Below are positions 35,626-43,634 of a stretch of DNA of 64,000 bases, piece by piece. Position 1 is the stretch's first letter. Each line of letters opens with the position of its first letter. The notes under the pieces are model-generated. The model saw only the letters and a list, made by a program, of their open reading frames with translations, made no database searches and had not been told where the DNA came from. Source of the DNA: an uncultured Blautia sp. (lineage in GTDB: Bacteria; Bacillota; Clostridia; Lachnospirales; Lachnospiraceae); contig UQLX01000011.1 in the NCBI GenBank assembly GCA_900541985.1, forward strand, positions 3,241 to 67,240. The letters are read 5' to 3'. The translations under genes and the position numbers were made by a program.

Positions 35626-36531
35626 TCAGTTCAACTTAATACCTGCAAAAAGAGAACCAAGAGAAGTCGTTGCTTCCTCTCCGGCATCCGGAACCTCATA
35701 AACCTCTTCTTCGATCTCCTTTGCCATCATATCTTCTGCCTCTTTGATGCTGAGACTCAGTTTACCATCTTTTACAGCAGTTACCTTTACTTTTACCTTA
35801 TCTCCTACCGCCAGTACTTCAGAAGGTTTCCGGATTCTTTTTTCACAGATCTGTGAAATATGAACCAGGCCGGAAAGTCCGTTTCCGAGATCCACAAAAG
35901 CACCATAAGGCTGAAGGCTTTCTACGATTCCCTCTGTCACAAGTCCCACCTGAACATTGGAGGTTTTATTTTTTCTTTCTTCTTCTGCCTTTTCCCTTAA
36001 AAGCTCCTTTGCCGAAAGAATCAGCTTTTTACTGTCTTTCTCAAAATCAATAACCTGAACCTGAACATGCTGATTCAGATATGCCTCGGTGTCCTCCACA
36101 TATCCCAATGCGAGTTTGGAGGCAGGAATAAATCCCCGGATATCCTCCACATAGGCGATCACACCGGCATTGGTGATTCCTTTTACCACAACGTCCAGAG
36201 CTTCTCCGGATTCCTTATATTCCCTGATCTTATCCCAGGCAAGAATATCTGAAGCTTCTACCCTGGACAGAAGGATATTCCCGTTTCCGTCGTCCTTACG
36301 CACAACAGTGGCAGAAACCTCATCTCCCGGATGCACCGCTTCCTTCAGGCTGAATCCGGGTTCTCTGCTATATGCCTCTGCCGGAATCACTCCTTCTGCA
36401 TAGTATCCCAAATCCAGGATCACTTCTTTTTCATCGACACTGACCACAGTTCCGGTAAGGATGTCTCCTTCCTCTATTTTTTTCATGGATGCATTCAGTT
36501 CCTGTTCATAATCTTTCATTGTCTCTGCCAT
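35626..36531 (-). CDS. S1 RNA-binding domain protein (short RpsA-like)
   Basis: The 301-residue protein has three S1 OB-fold domains, at about residues 18-90 (GDILTGTVVSVDEKEVILDLG), 100-170 and 190-265 (VQVGLVTEGIVESLQPYGAFVDLGNGLSGL). Long proteobacterial S1 has six; Clostridia often have three- or four-domain forms that bind mRNA or 30S subunits with a less certain role. The ATG has AAGGAG upstream. The gene is trapped between two dead insertion sequences, and the one upstream begins only 48 bp from the start codon, so its promoter may have been displaced. Confidence 0.88.
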   Translation of the reverse strand: MAETMKDYEQELNASMKKIEEGDILTGTVVSVDEKEVILDLGYYAEGVIPAEAYSREPGFSLKEAVHPGDEVSATVVRKDDGNGNILLSRVEASDILAWDKIREYKESGEALDVVVKGITNAGVIAYVEDIRGFIPASKLALGYVEDTEAYLNQHVQVQVIDFEKDSKKLILSAKELLREKAEEERKNKTSNVQVGLVTEGIVESLQPYGAFVDLGNGLSGLVHISQICEKRIRKPSEVLAVGDKVKVKVTAVKDGKLSLSIKEAEDMMAKEIEEEVYEVPDAGEEATTSLGSLFAGIKLN

Positions 36532-36836
36532 AATATACAGCTCCTTTTTTATGTGATATCATGCTTAATCTGTCTGTTATTGTACCAAGTCGCTAGCGCG
36601 ACGGCTAGCCCTAAGTACATCAAACCACTACTTTTTTAAATTAAAATAGCAGTTTTTGTTTTTATGTTGTATTGTTAAGTTACCCCACTCAAACAACCAC
36701 ATAACAACAAGAACTGCTATGCGTATTTTATCATGTTTTTTTAGACTTAACAATTACATATCTTATTTTTTATCCAGACCACCACCTGCTTTTTGTGATG
36801 TCACTTTATCTTTCACTTATTTCAGGAGGTTCTTTC

Positions 36837-37702
36837 ATGGATTATTTAAAACGCTACAAAAAAATGATTTCTCTTCGTGGTCTTACCGACCATACAATGA
36901 AATCTTACCAGACTTATATTTCTGCTTATCTCGATTATGTCGAGAATACCCTTCACAAAACGCCTTCACAGGTCTCTTACAAAGATCAGCGACGGTTTCT
37001 TGAGGTCCTTCAAAAGGAACGGAATCTTTCTGACCGTACGATCAATGTTGCCATTTCCCAACTGCGTTTTTTCACTCTTTACGTTCTTCATAAGCCCTGG
37101 GTTGACACACAGCTTCCTATGCGGAAATTTGATACCTATCTGCCATTTGTCCCTACAAAAGAAGAGGCCAGAATCTTTATCTCTACCATGACAGATCTAA
37201 AACCGAAAGCTATGGTTGCCCTCATGTATTCTTCCGGTCTTCGCATTGGTGAAGTCTGCAGTCTCCGTTATGAAGACATTCAACGGAAAAATATGCGCAT
37301 CCACATCACTCATGGTAAAAACCGCTCTGATCGCATGCCATCCTTTCCAAACAGGCGCTTGACATTCTTACCGAATACTGGTTTTCCTGCGGAAGACCTA
37401 CTGGCTGCCTTTTTCCAAAACAGAGAGATTCTTCAAAACCCATTGACACCTTTTATCTCTCCAGACATATCGCAGAACACGAGGCAGAACTCGGATGGCC
37501 AAAACGCATTACCTGTCATTCTTTCCGGCATGCTTTTGGAACTCATCCCTACGAAAATGGTGTTGATCTTATGACCATAAAAACATTGCTTGGCCATAAA
37601 TCTCTGGAATCCACAACCATCTATGTCCATCTGGCTGTCAGCGGCAAACATACTGCAGCCGGCCCATTTGATAGTTTGATGGATGGTGATTGTCATGAAT
37701 GA
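36837..37702 (+). pseudogene. tyrosine recombinase of the IS91-like element, single-base frameshift
   Basis: The gene starts at ATG 36837 with AGGAGGT upstream. The N-terminal core-binding domain (RGLTDHTMKSYQTYISAYLD) and catalytic box I Arg (MYSSGLRIGEVCSLRYEDI) are in one frame. At about 37334 one base is missing. Box II, HSFRHAFGTH, then LLGHKSLESTTIYVHL with the catalytic Tyr, continues in the next frame to a TGA at 37700. Both halves are otherwise well preserved, so the lesion looks recent or could be a sequencing error. IS91-family elements often carry such an accessory integrase. Confidence 0.85.
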
Positions 37703-38655
37703 TTTAAAAATCCAGCAGGTCTGGAATTACTCCTATGCAGATTTTTCGAAACATCATATACAGTCCCAAGAGCAGTTGGAAACTTTGCATGCCATACTAA
37801 ACTGTAAAACCGGCATTTTAGGTGCAACAATCAGTCAGTGTGCCGATTGCGGTCATATCGTATACCATAACAATTCCTGCCGCAACCGGGACTGTCCGAA
37901 CTGTCAGGCTGTCAAAAAAGAACTCTGGGTTGATAAACGCAGAGCCGAAGTCATTGACTCGCCGTATTTTCATGTGGTCTTTACGATTCCTCATGAATTA
38001 AATCCGCTTCCCTATCACAATCAGAAGCTTTTATACGGTCTCCTTCACAGATGCTCCGCCGAGACACTTTTGGAATTGTCTGCCGACAAAAAATATCTCG
38101 GAGCAACACCCGGGATTATTCAGGTTCTCCACACCTGGAACCAGACACTTGATTATCATGTACATATGCACTGCATCGTATCCGGTGGCGGCATCACACT
38201 GGATGGGAAGATCCGTAAATCAAAAGGAAAGTTTTTTGTCCCCGTGTTTGTGTTACGGGATAAATTTAAGGGAAAATTCCTATACCATTTGAATGTCCTG
38301 TACCAGTCAGGTGTTCTGAAAGTACCCATTTCTTTCTACAAGCAGGAAACCAAGTGATCCTCGTCGTACGATTACCCTCAGTAATGAGGAGTTTATCAGG
38401 CGCTTCCTTATGCATGTGCTTCCAACCGGTTTCCAGAAAGTCCGTTATTACGGCTTTCTTAACAATCGCATGAAATCCAAAAATCTGAAGCTTATTTTTA
38501 AACTCCAGGGATACCAGAAGTTTAAGCAGCGGTATGCCGGGCTCGGAATGAGGGAGTTGCTTAAACAAATCTGGAAAAAAGACATTTGCTGCTGTCCACA
38601 GTGCGGACATTCCACCATGAGGTTACTCGGAAGAATACATGGTGCATTTGGATAA
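37695..38655 (+). pseudogene. IS91-family HUH transposase, catalytic Tyr region deleted
   Basis: The ATG at 37695 overlaps the recombinase stop. The N-terminal zinc-binding domain shows CADCGHIVYHNNSCRNRDCP. The HUH metal motif is HVHMHCIVSGGG at about residue 155. The frame stops at 38357. The C-terminal part resumes in another frame right after the stop (TITLSNEEFIRRFLMHVLP) and ends with a second Cys cluster, CCCPQCGHSTM, at 38655. In intact relatives a segment of roughly 60 residues with the YxGRYTH-type catalytic tyrosines lies between; it is missing. The element cannot transpose by its own enzyme. Confidence 0.85.
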
Positions 38656-38930
38656 CGGCCTTTTGACCATACCGTTTTTAAAGCCTGCACTGTTGGAGGC
38701 TTGTTTCGCATACACATTTTTCAATATAGGACAACAACAAGGGCTTCCATTCTATGATTTTGCAGGGGTTCTACATTTTTGAGGCCCAATAGAATAAATG
38801 CAATCCCCATATACACTATGGCTACACGTCCGCGAATTGGTACAATTGGAAAGAATCACATTCAGAGCAGATTTACTCAGTGAAAAAATCTGCTCTTCTT
38901 ACTGCTCTGGATCTGATACTTTCCTAATGA

Positions 38931-38960
38931 ATTATATCATAATCCTTTTCCCGCCTACAA
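38931..38960 (-). promoter_or_regulatory. orphaned promoter facing the IS91-like element
   Basis: On the minus strand -35 TTGTAG (38955-38960), an 18 bp spacer and -10 TATAAT (38931-38936) with a TGA extension are present. It points into the IS91 right end, with an 11 bp leader hairpin (38864-38896, AGAGCAGATTT with AAATCTGCTCT) just before it. The next same-strand gene is the S1 gene 2.4 kb away, so this is probably its original promoter. Confidence 0.55.
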
Positions 38961-38981
38961 CCTTTGTGTCTTCATAAGAAC

Positions 38982-39006
38982 AAAAAAAGCCCTGAAAAAG
39001 GGCTTT
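38982..39006 (-). terminator. intrinsic terminator downstream of the secreted-protein gene
   Basis: AAAGCCC (38986-38992) pairs with GGGCTTT (39000-39006), and the minus strand continues with a run of seven T. It lies about 220 bp after the stop at 39228. The intervening stretch holds a second GC-rich hairpin (TGCCCCGG 39019-39026 with CCGGGGCA 39037-39044) and, on the plus strand, a 35-codon frame from ATG 39051 that lacks a ribosome-binding site. Confidence 0.75.
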
Positions 39007-39227
39007 ATAAACGAGGAGTGCCCCGGCAGTGGTTTACCGGGGCAATTATTATGAAAAAATTTATGTGTAATGAAGAACATTACAACGTCATAACTTTGTT
39101 CTTTCGAACTATTATTATAATAGCAATCAATTATGAACATATTATGAACAAAGAATGAATCTTTCGTGTATTTGCACAATATTTTTTCTTATAATTTCCT
39201 CTTTTTTATAAATTTTCTACATACACT

Positions 39228-39689
39228 TTAGTTAAAAATACTTTTCACCATATCAACCAGTTTTCCGAAAACCCCCTTTACATCATCTTTGGTAATACCA
39301 AGGCTGTCCAGCTTATCATATACCTTGTTTACCTGAGTCCTCAGTTCCTCTTCATTGATATCAATATTTTTGAATTTATTATACAGACTTACCAGTGTGC
39401 TTCTGTCTGAATCAGAAAGAGTGAAGCCCGCCGCCTGTGCTGCTGTATCAATTGCAGCGGAAAGCTCTTCATCAGAAACGTCTGCCTGTCCGATGGTATC
39501 CTTGACTGCTACGATCACATCAACCACATTGTCCGGGTCTGAGAGAAACTCATCTACTCCGGTCTGCTCCAGAAGCTCTACTGCCTGATCTACCATCGCA
39601 TCTGTAGACTGATCCGCATAGACAGCTGCCGGTGCAGTACATGTAAGCATACCTGCAAGGATCAGTGCGCTGAATTTTTTTATTTTCAT
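39228..39689 (-). CDS. small secreted alpha-helical protein, unknown function
   Basis: I do not recognise a family. From the ATG at 39689 (GGAGGT seven bases upstream; the ATG at 39704 would use that site as codons) the protein has 153 residues. The signal peptide is MKIKKFSALILAGMLTCTAP followed by AAVYADQST, with cleavage after VYA. A Cys at residue 17 is not in a lipobox, so it should be released or wall-held. The mature part is acidic and predicted helical, with repeated Asp/Val/Leu patterns (VDVIVAVKDTI, VRGVFGKLVDMVKSIF-like end). It is a single-gene unit with its own promoter and a leader hairpin. Confidence 0.75.
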   Translation of the reverse strand: MKIKKFSALILAGMLTCTAPAAVYADQSTDAMVDQAVELLEQTGVDEFLSDPDNVVDVIVAVKDTIGQADVSDEELSAAIDTAAQAAGFTLSDSDRSTLVSLYNKFKNIDINEEELRTQVNKVYDKLDSLGITKDDVKGVFGKLVDMVKSIFN

Positions 39690-39737
39690 TTCTTTTACCT
39701 CCATTTTTTCATGAAACCTGTTTGTATCATCTGTTTT

Positions 39738-39776
39738 CTGTTAAAAAACGTCTCTTTTTTAACAGCTCACATTATA
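39738..39776 (-). promoter_or_regulatory. extended -10 promoter with 5' leader hairpin for the secreted protein
   Basis: On the minus strand TATAAT (39771-39776) is preceded by TGC. Transcription should begin around 39764, so the RNA starts almost exactly with a perfect 11 bp stem-loop (39738-39765, CTGTTAAAAAA with TTTTTTAACAG). Such 5' stem-loops stabilise mRNAs of secreted proteins in Bacillus. The rest of the 387 bp gap (39705-40091) holds another hairpin at 39987-40013 and the rsmA terminator; I see no gene. Confidence 0.55.
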
Positions 39777-40046
39777 GCACACTTCTCATGTACTGCTGTA
39801 AAATTTTTGTTAACATTCAAACCCAGCCTCCCTCTGGCTGCTCTTTCAGACTCTCATTCATAAATCTTTTGATATTCGTTCATTATTTTTTCATAACTTA
39901 AACATGAAACCATCATATTTTCCGGATATACTATTACCATAAAAATAATACAGCCAACATTATTTTTATAATTTTCTTTTTCATATGTTGATTACCCTTC
40001 GCGGGTGATCAACTCTCCTTCCTTTTAAATTTAATAAATCTTAACA

Positions 40047-40083
40047 GTAAAAAGCATCCGACCAGCCACCGGATGCTTTTTAC
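40047..40083 (-). terminator. intrinsic terminator after rsmA
   Basis: A perfect 14 bp stem (GTAAAAAGCATCCG 40047-40060 with CGGATGCTTTTTAC 40070-40083) lies 9 bp after the rsmA stop. It closes the dnaA-dnaN-recF-rsmA gene run. Confidence 0.85.
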
Positions 40084-40091
40084 ATTTTCTT

Positions 40092-40967
40092 TTATTTTTT
40101 CATTTCTGAGAACGCGTTGGAAAGTGCTGCAAACTGCTCTAAAGTAAGAGCCTCCCCTCTGATATTCAGAGGAAGACCACAGTCTGCGATCGCCTTTTCA
40201 ATCTGTTCCTTTGTATAATTTAATTCTTGAGAATTTTTAAGCCCGTTTGCCATAGTCTTTCTTCTCTGATTAAAAGAAGCCCGGATCAGACGGAACATCA
40301 ATTTTTCATCCTGAACCTGAACCGGCGGTGTCTGATGCCGTCTCAGCCGAATGACTGCACTTCCCACCTTAGGCCTTGGCATAAAACAGTTCGGCGGAAC
40401 ATTTGCAACGATTTCCGGATCTGCATAATACTGGACTGCCAGCGAGAGCGCCCCGTAATCCTTAGATCCCGGACCTGTCTGCATTCTGTCCGCAACTTCC
40501 TTCTGTACCATGACGGTAATGGATTCCACCGGAACCTGACTCTCAAAAAGCCCCATAATGATAGGAGTCGTAATATAATACGGCAAATTGGCAACTACCT
40601 TAATTGGCTTTCCATTATTTTTTTCTTCTGCAATCTTCCGGATATCAGTCTTCAGAATATCGCCATGGATCACGGTTACGTTGTTCCACTCTTTCAGCGT
40701 ATCCTGAAGAATGGGAATCAACGCATCATCGATTTCCACTGCAGTAACCTCTCTGGCAGAATCGGCCAGATATTGTGTCATGGTTCCGATGCCGGGACCA
40801 ATCTCCAGAACAAAATCATCTTTTGTGATCTCAGATTCTCTTATGATTTTTTCCAGAACATGGGTATCGATCAAAAAATTCTGACCAAACCTTTTCTGAA
40901 AAACAAATCCATACTTCTGAAGAACTTCAACGGTATATTTGGGATTTCCAAGATAAGGTCTGGTCAT
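40092..40967 (-). CDS. rsmA: 16S rRNA (adenine1518/1519-N6)-dimethyltransferase
   Basis: RsmA (KsgA) dimethylates two adjacent adenines in helix 45 of 16S rRNA late in 30S assembly. The 291-residue protein has QNFLIDTHVLEKII, the SAM motif VLEIGPGIGTMTQYL, and the catalytic motif NLPYYITTPI. FNQRRKTMANGL is the conserved C-terminal signature. The ATG has AAGGAAG upstream. It is the last gene of the run from dnaA and follows the large TPR/AAA gene by 30 bp. Confidence 0.97.
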   Translation of the reverse strand: MTRPYLGNPKYTVEVLQKYGFVFQKRFGQNFLIDTHVLEKIIRESEITKDDFVLEIGPGIGTMTQYLADSAREVTAVEIDDALIPILQDTLKEWNNVTVIHGDILKTDIRKIAEEKNNGKPIKVVANLPYYITTPIIMGLFESQVPVESITVMVQKEVADRMQTGPGSKDYGALSLAVQYYADPEIVANVPPNCFMPRPKVGSAVIRLRRHQTPPVQVQDEKLMFRLIRASFNQRRKTMANGLKNSQELNYTKEQIEKAIADCGLPLNIRGEALTLEQFAALSNAFSEMKK

Positions 40968-40997
40968 AATCTTTACTTCCTTTTTCGTTATTTATTT

Positions 40998-43577
40998 TTA
41001 ATTAAAGTCTTTCTCATAAAGAACGATATACCCGTCAACATCGGTTCTCTTTTTGGAAATGTTTCTGCTCAGCTTGCGGATACCTCCGGTAGATCTGGAA
41101 ATCGCATTGTCAATGATTTCCTTCACAGCTCCCACATTCATAGGCTGATCGTCTTTCTGATTGACACTGATCAGATTATAAAGAGCAAGCATAGCTCTGG
41201 AATCAATGGTGTATCCTCTTTCTCTTGTATAAATCATTGCAAAATTTACAAGCTCATCATTGGTGAACACAGGAATATTGATCATGGACGTAAACCTGGT
41301 TGTGAATTTCGGGAATCTGGCCATCAGCTTACGCATGCCGATCTTTTCATCCTCAAGGATCACGATCATTCCGTCCGTCCGGGAATCCATCGCTTTTCCA
41401 AGCTGATTTACTGTCTCTTTTTTCAGCTTATTGGCATTTTCGATTACAAGGAAACCACCTGCCATTTTTTTCACAATAGCAGGAATGTTCTTGCCATTGA
41501 TCTGCTCTGCAAATACATAGGCCACCTTTGCAGCCTCAAGATTGAGTTCCTTGCAGATTGCCGGAATAAGACCTGAGATCAGTCTTGTTTTTCCGGTCTC
41601 GTGTCCTCCCATGACAATGATATTTCCTGTTTTTGAAGTTTCATCAGCTGCTGCAAGCTGAACATCACAGAGTGTATCGATCAGCTGTTCTCTCAGCCCG
41701 GGAACCTTTGCAAAGTATGTGAACAGTTTTTTCTCGTAATCTGTCAGAACCTTCTGTCTTGGAATAATATCCATGGCTTCCTGAGGACGGATCGAATCCA
41801 CAAAGCGTTCCAGCTCTTCTGCCTCACTCAGATGCGTTTTCTTTCTTCTGCGGGGTTCTGCTTTCTTTACCGGCTCCTCTTTAAATACTGTTTTTCTGGA
41901 AGGATCCGGTTTTTTGATCTGAGCGTTTCTTCTCTCCGGAAGAGGTCTTTTGCTTACAACGGGAAGCTCTTCAAATTCCTCTTCCTCGTCTTCATAAAAA
42001 TCACCTTCCTCATCCTCGTAGAAGTCATCCTCTTCATCCGGATCTTCTTCGTCAAAATCATCCTCGTCAGACTCTTCCTCGTCCCCGTAGAAGTCATCTT
42101 CTTCATCTATATCATCTTCATAGAAATCATCTTCCTCATCCTCAAAGGAGTCATATTCCTCCTCATCCTGGAAGTCATCCTCAGAATCATCTTCGTTTTC
42201 GTAAAAATCATCTTCTTCAAGTTCGTCATCCTCGAAGGAATCTTCACCGCGGATCTCATCCCCGTCTCTTCCCGCCCTGCCGGAAGGACCGTTCATAAAT
42301 TCATCCTCCGCACTCTGCAGATCTTCCTCAGACATGTAATCTTCGTCCTCTTCCTGCAAAGTGTTCTGATTATTCTTAACTTCTTCCTTGGGAATTTCGA
42401 TTCCCTGTGCAGAAGCAGCAGAAAGGATCATATCCTCCAGATTGAAGTCAAAATCATCTCCTTCTTCGGAGGAAGCTTCCTCTTCTTCCGGAATACCGAT
42501 CTCCGGGGCTTCCGGAATCTGGATTTCTGAAGGATCTTCTGTATCTGAAGCCTCTGTTTCCACAGCCTCTTCTGCCGGCTCCTCAGCTGCGGCAATTTCA
42601 TCTGTTATCTTCTCTTCAGTTGTTTCCTCAGAGAAAACAGGCTCCTCCTCCAGCTCCGGAACGTCCTTATTTTCTTCTTCGGCAGAAAGATCTCTGAGCA
42701 TTTCATCCTGAATCTTATCTTCCGGAATTTCTTCCTCTTCCTGTGTCAGTTCATCCTCTGCATCTTTCTTCTTTCCGTTAAAGATATCACGGATGCCCTT
42801 GGAAATTTTTTCCTGAAGGCTCTCTGCACTGTTTACATCTCTTTCGTCAATACGAACCGTCTCTATGACCGGATCATCTTCATCTGCAGCAATATCATAT
42901 TTCATTACATCCTGCGGTTCTGTTCCCCCTGTCTGAACAGCCTGATCCACCGTTGTCAGATTCGGTACAAATTTCTGTTCGTACTTCTCTTTTTCGGCTC
43001 CGGTCAGCTGTCCCATACGATTTTTGAGATCCATCGCTTTCAGAACATAACGTCCTTCACTGAACCAGATGATAATGTCATTACAAAGATCCATACATTT
43101 CCGGGTTTCGCCCTTCTGGTAATACAGTTTTGCCAGTTCATAGGACCAGCGTTCTGTAAACTCCTTTTCTTTATAATCCTCAAGGATTCTGATCTGCTCC
43201 TCGATCGATGCATTTTCTGCTTTGCTGATCTTGTATCTCAGAATATACTGGGTGCTGTCATTAGGAGCAACCTCAAGATATTCCTCGTAAAATTCTTCCG
43301 CTTCCTGAACATCCTTCATCTTCAGGGAAACCTCTATCAGCCTGTACAGGATATTTTTTCCGATAGGGGCGCGGTGATATGCCAGAAGAAAAATTTCCTT
43401 ACTTTCCGCATATCTCTTATTGGCAGCATAGATCTCACCTACAACACAAAGCGTATGGACATTCTTAACTCTTCTCCAGTCAATACTGTCCACAACTTCC
43501 ATTGCCTCCTTGTACTGTTTCTCATCCACAAGGTGGTTGATCTGATTTAATTTTATCCGAAATTCCTCTTTATCCAA
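40998..43577 (-). CDS. TPR-acidic linker-AAA ATPase protein, unknown function (EccA-like layout)
   Basis: This 859-residue protein has three parts. Residues about 1-190 are helical TPR-like repeats (KQYKEAMEVVDSIDW, ERWSYELAKLYYQKGE). Residues about 215-580 are very rich in Asp and Glu, with repeats of the type DEEDDFYEDEE. Residues about 600-850 form an AAA-type ATPase with Walker A GGHETGKTRL (about 654). The Walker B position reads FLVIENANKL, lacking the usual first Asp. TPR plus CbxX-like AAA is also the layout of EccA of type VII secretion, but no ESX genes are here. It starts with TTG, with GGTGA seven bases upstream, between recF and rsmA in the origin cluster. A regulatory or assembly ATPase is a guess. 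Confidence 0.75.
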   Translation of the reverse strand: MDKEEFRIKLNQINHLVDEKQYKEAMEVVDSIDWRRVKNVHTLCVVGEIYAANKRYAESKEIFLLAYHRAPIGKNILYRLIEVSLKMKDVQEAEEFYEEYLEVAPNDSTQYILRYKISKAENASIEEQIRILEDYKEKEFTERWSYELAKLYYQKGETRKCMDLCNDIIIWFSEGRYVLKAMDLKNRMGQLTGAEKEKYEQKFVPNLTTVDQAVQTGGTEPQDVMKYDIAADEDDPVIETVRIDERDVNSAESLQEKISKGIRDIFNGKKKDAEDELTQEEEEIPEDKIQDEMLRDLSAEEENKDVPELEEEPVFSEETTEEKITDEIAAAEEPAEEAVETEASDTEDPSEIQIPEAPEIGIPEEEEASSEEGDDFDFNLEDMILSAASAQGIEIPKEEVKNNQNTLQEEDEDYMSEEDLQSAEDEFMNGPSGRAGRDGDEIRGEDSFEDDELEEDDFYENEDDSEDDFQDEEEYDSFEDEEDDFYEDDIDEEDDFYGDEEESDEDDFDEEDPDEEDDFYEDEEGDFYEDEEEEFEELPVVSKRPLPERRNAQIKKPDPSRKTVFKEEPVKKAEPRRRKKTHLSEAEELERFVDSIRPQEAMDIIPRQKVLTDYEKKLFTYFAKVPGLREQLIDTLCDVQLAAADETSKTGNIIVMGGHETGKTRLISGLIPAICKELNLEAAKVAYVFAEQINGKNIPAIVKKMAGGFLVIENANKLKKETVNQLGKAMDSRTDGMIVILEDEKIGMRKLMARFPKFTTRFTSMINIPVFTNDELVNFAMIYTRERGYTIDSRAMLALYNLISVNQKDDQPMNVGAVKEIIDNAISRSTGGIRKLSRNISKKRTDVDGYIVLYEKDFN

Positions 43578-43634
43578 TATATATTCACCAACTTTCCATA
43601 ATTAAAAATAGTTTAACATATGCCATTATCCTTG

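Larger units (their letters stand above)
36579..38846 (+). mobile_element. IS91-like element with accessory tyrosine recombinase, inactivated
   Basis: Two decayed genes on the plus strand, a tyrosine recombinase and an IS91-type HUH transposase, overlap at ATGA. They are bounded by imperfect inverted repeats: 36579-36593 (ATTGTACCAAGTCGC) and 38832-38846 (GCGAATTGGTACAAT), 14 of 15 matching, with weaker similarity continuing inward for about 25 bp. The left end also holds a GTCGC-TAGC-GCGAC hairpin. No target duplication is evident, as expected for IS91 elements. Non-coding stretches 36594-36836 and 38656-38831 are its terminal regions. Confidence 0.75.

Noticed and set aside
37683..37694. 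ATG four codons upstream of the IS91 transposase start
   Set aside because: The second ATG at 37695 gives the usual start and the typical ATGA overlap with the recombinase gene.
39051..39158. 35-codon frame after a GC-rich hairpin
   Set aside because: There is no Shine-Dalgarno sequence and the hairpin pair around 38982-39044 is better explained as terminators; kept only as a remark.
40227..41576. Plus-strand open frame (449 codons) opposite rsmA and the TPR/AAA gene
   Set aside because: It spans two real genes on the other strand and has no start signal or recognisable protein features.
41940..42890. DNA tandem repeat in the acidic linker of the TPR/AAA gene
   Set aside because: The GAAGTCATC/TTCTTC-like repetition simply follows the Asp/Glu-rich protein sequence and is irregular at base level.
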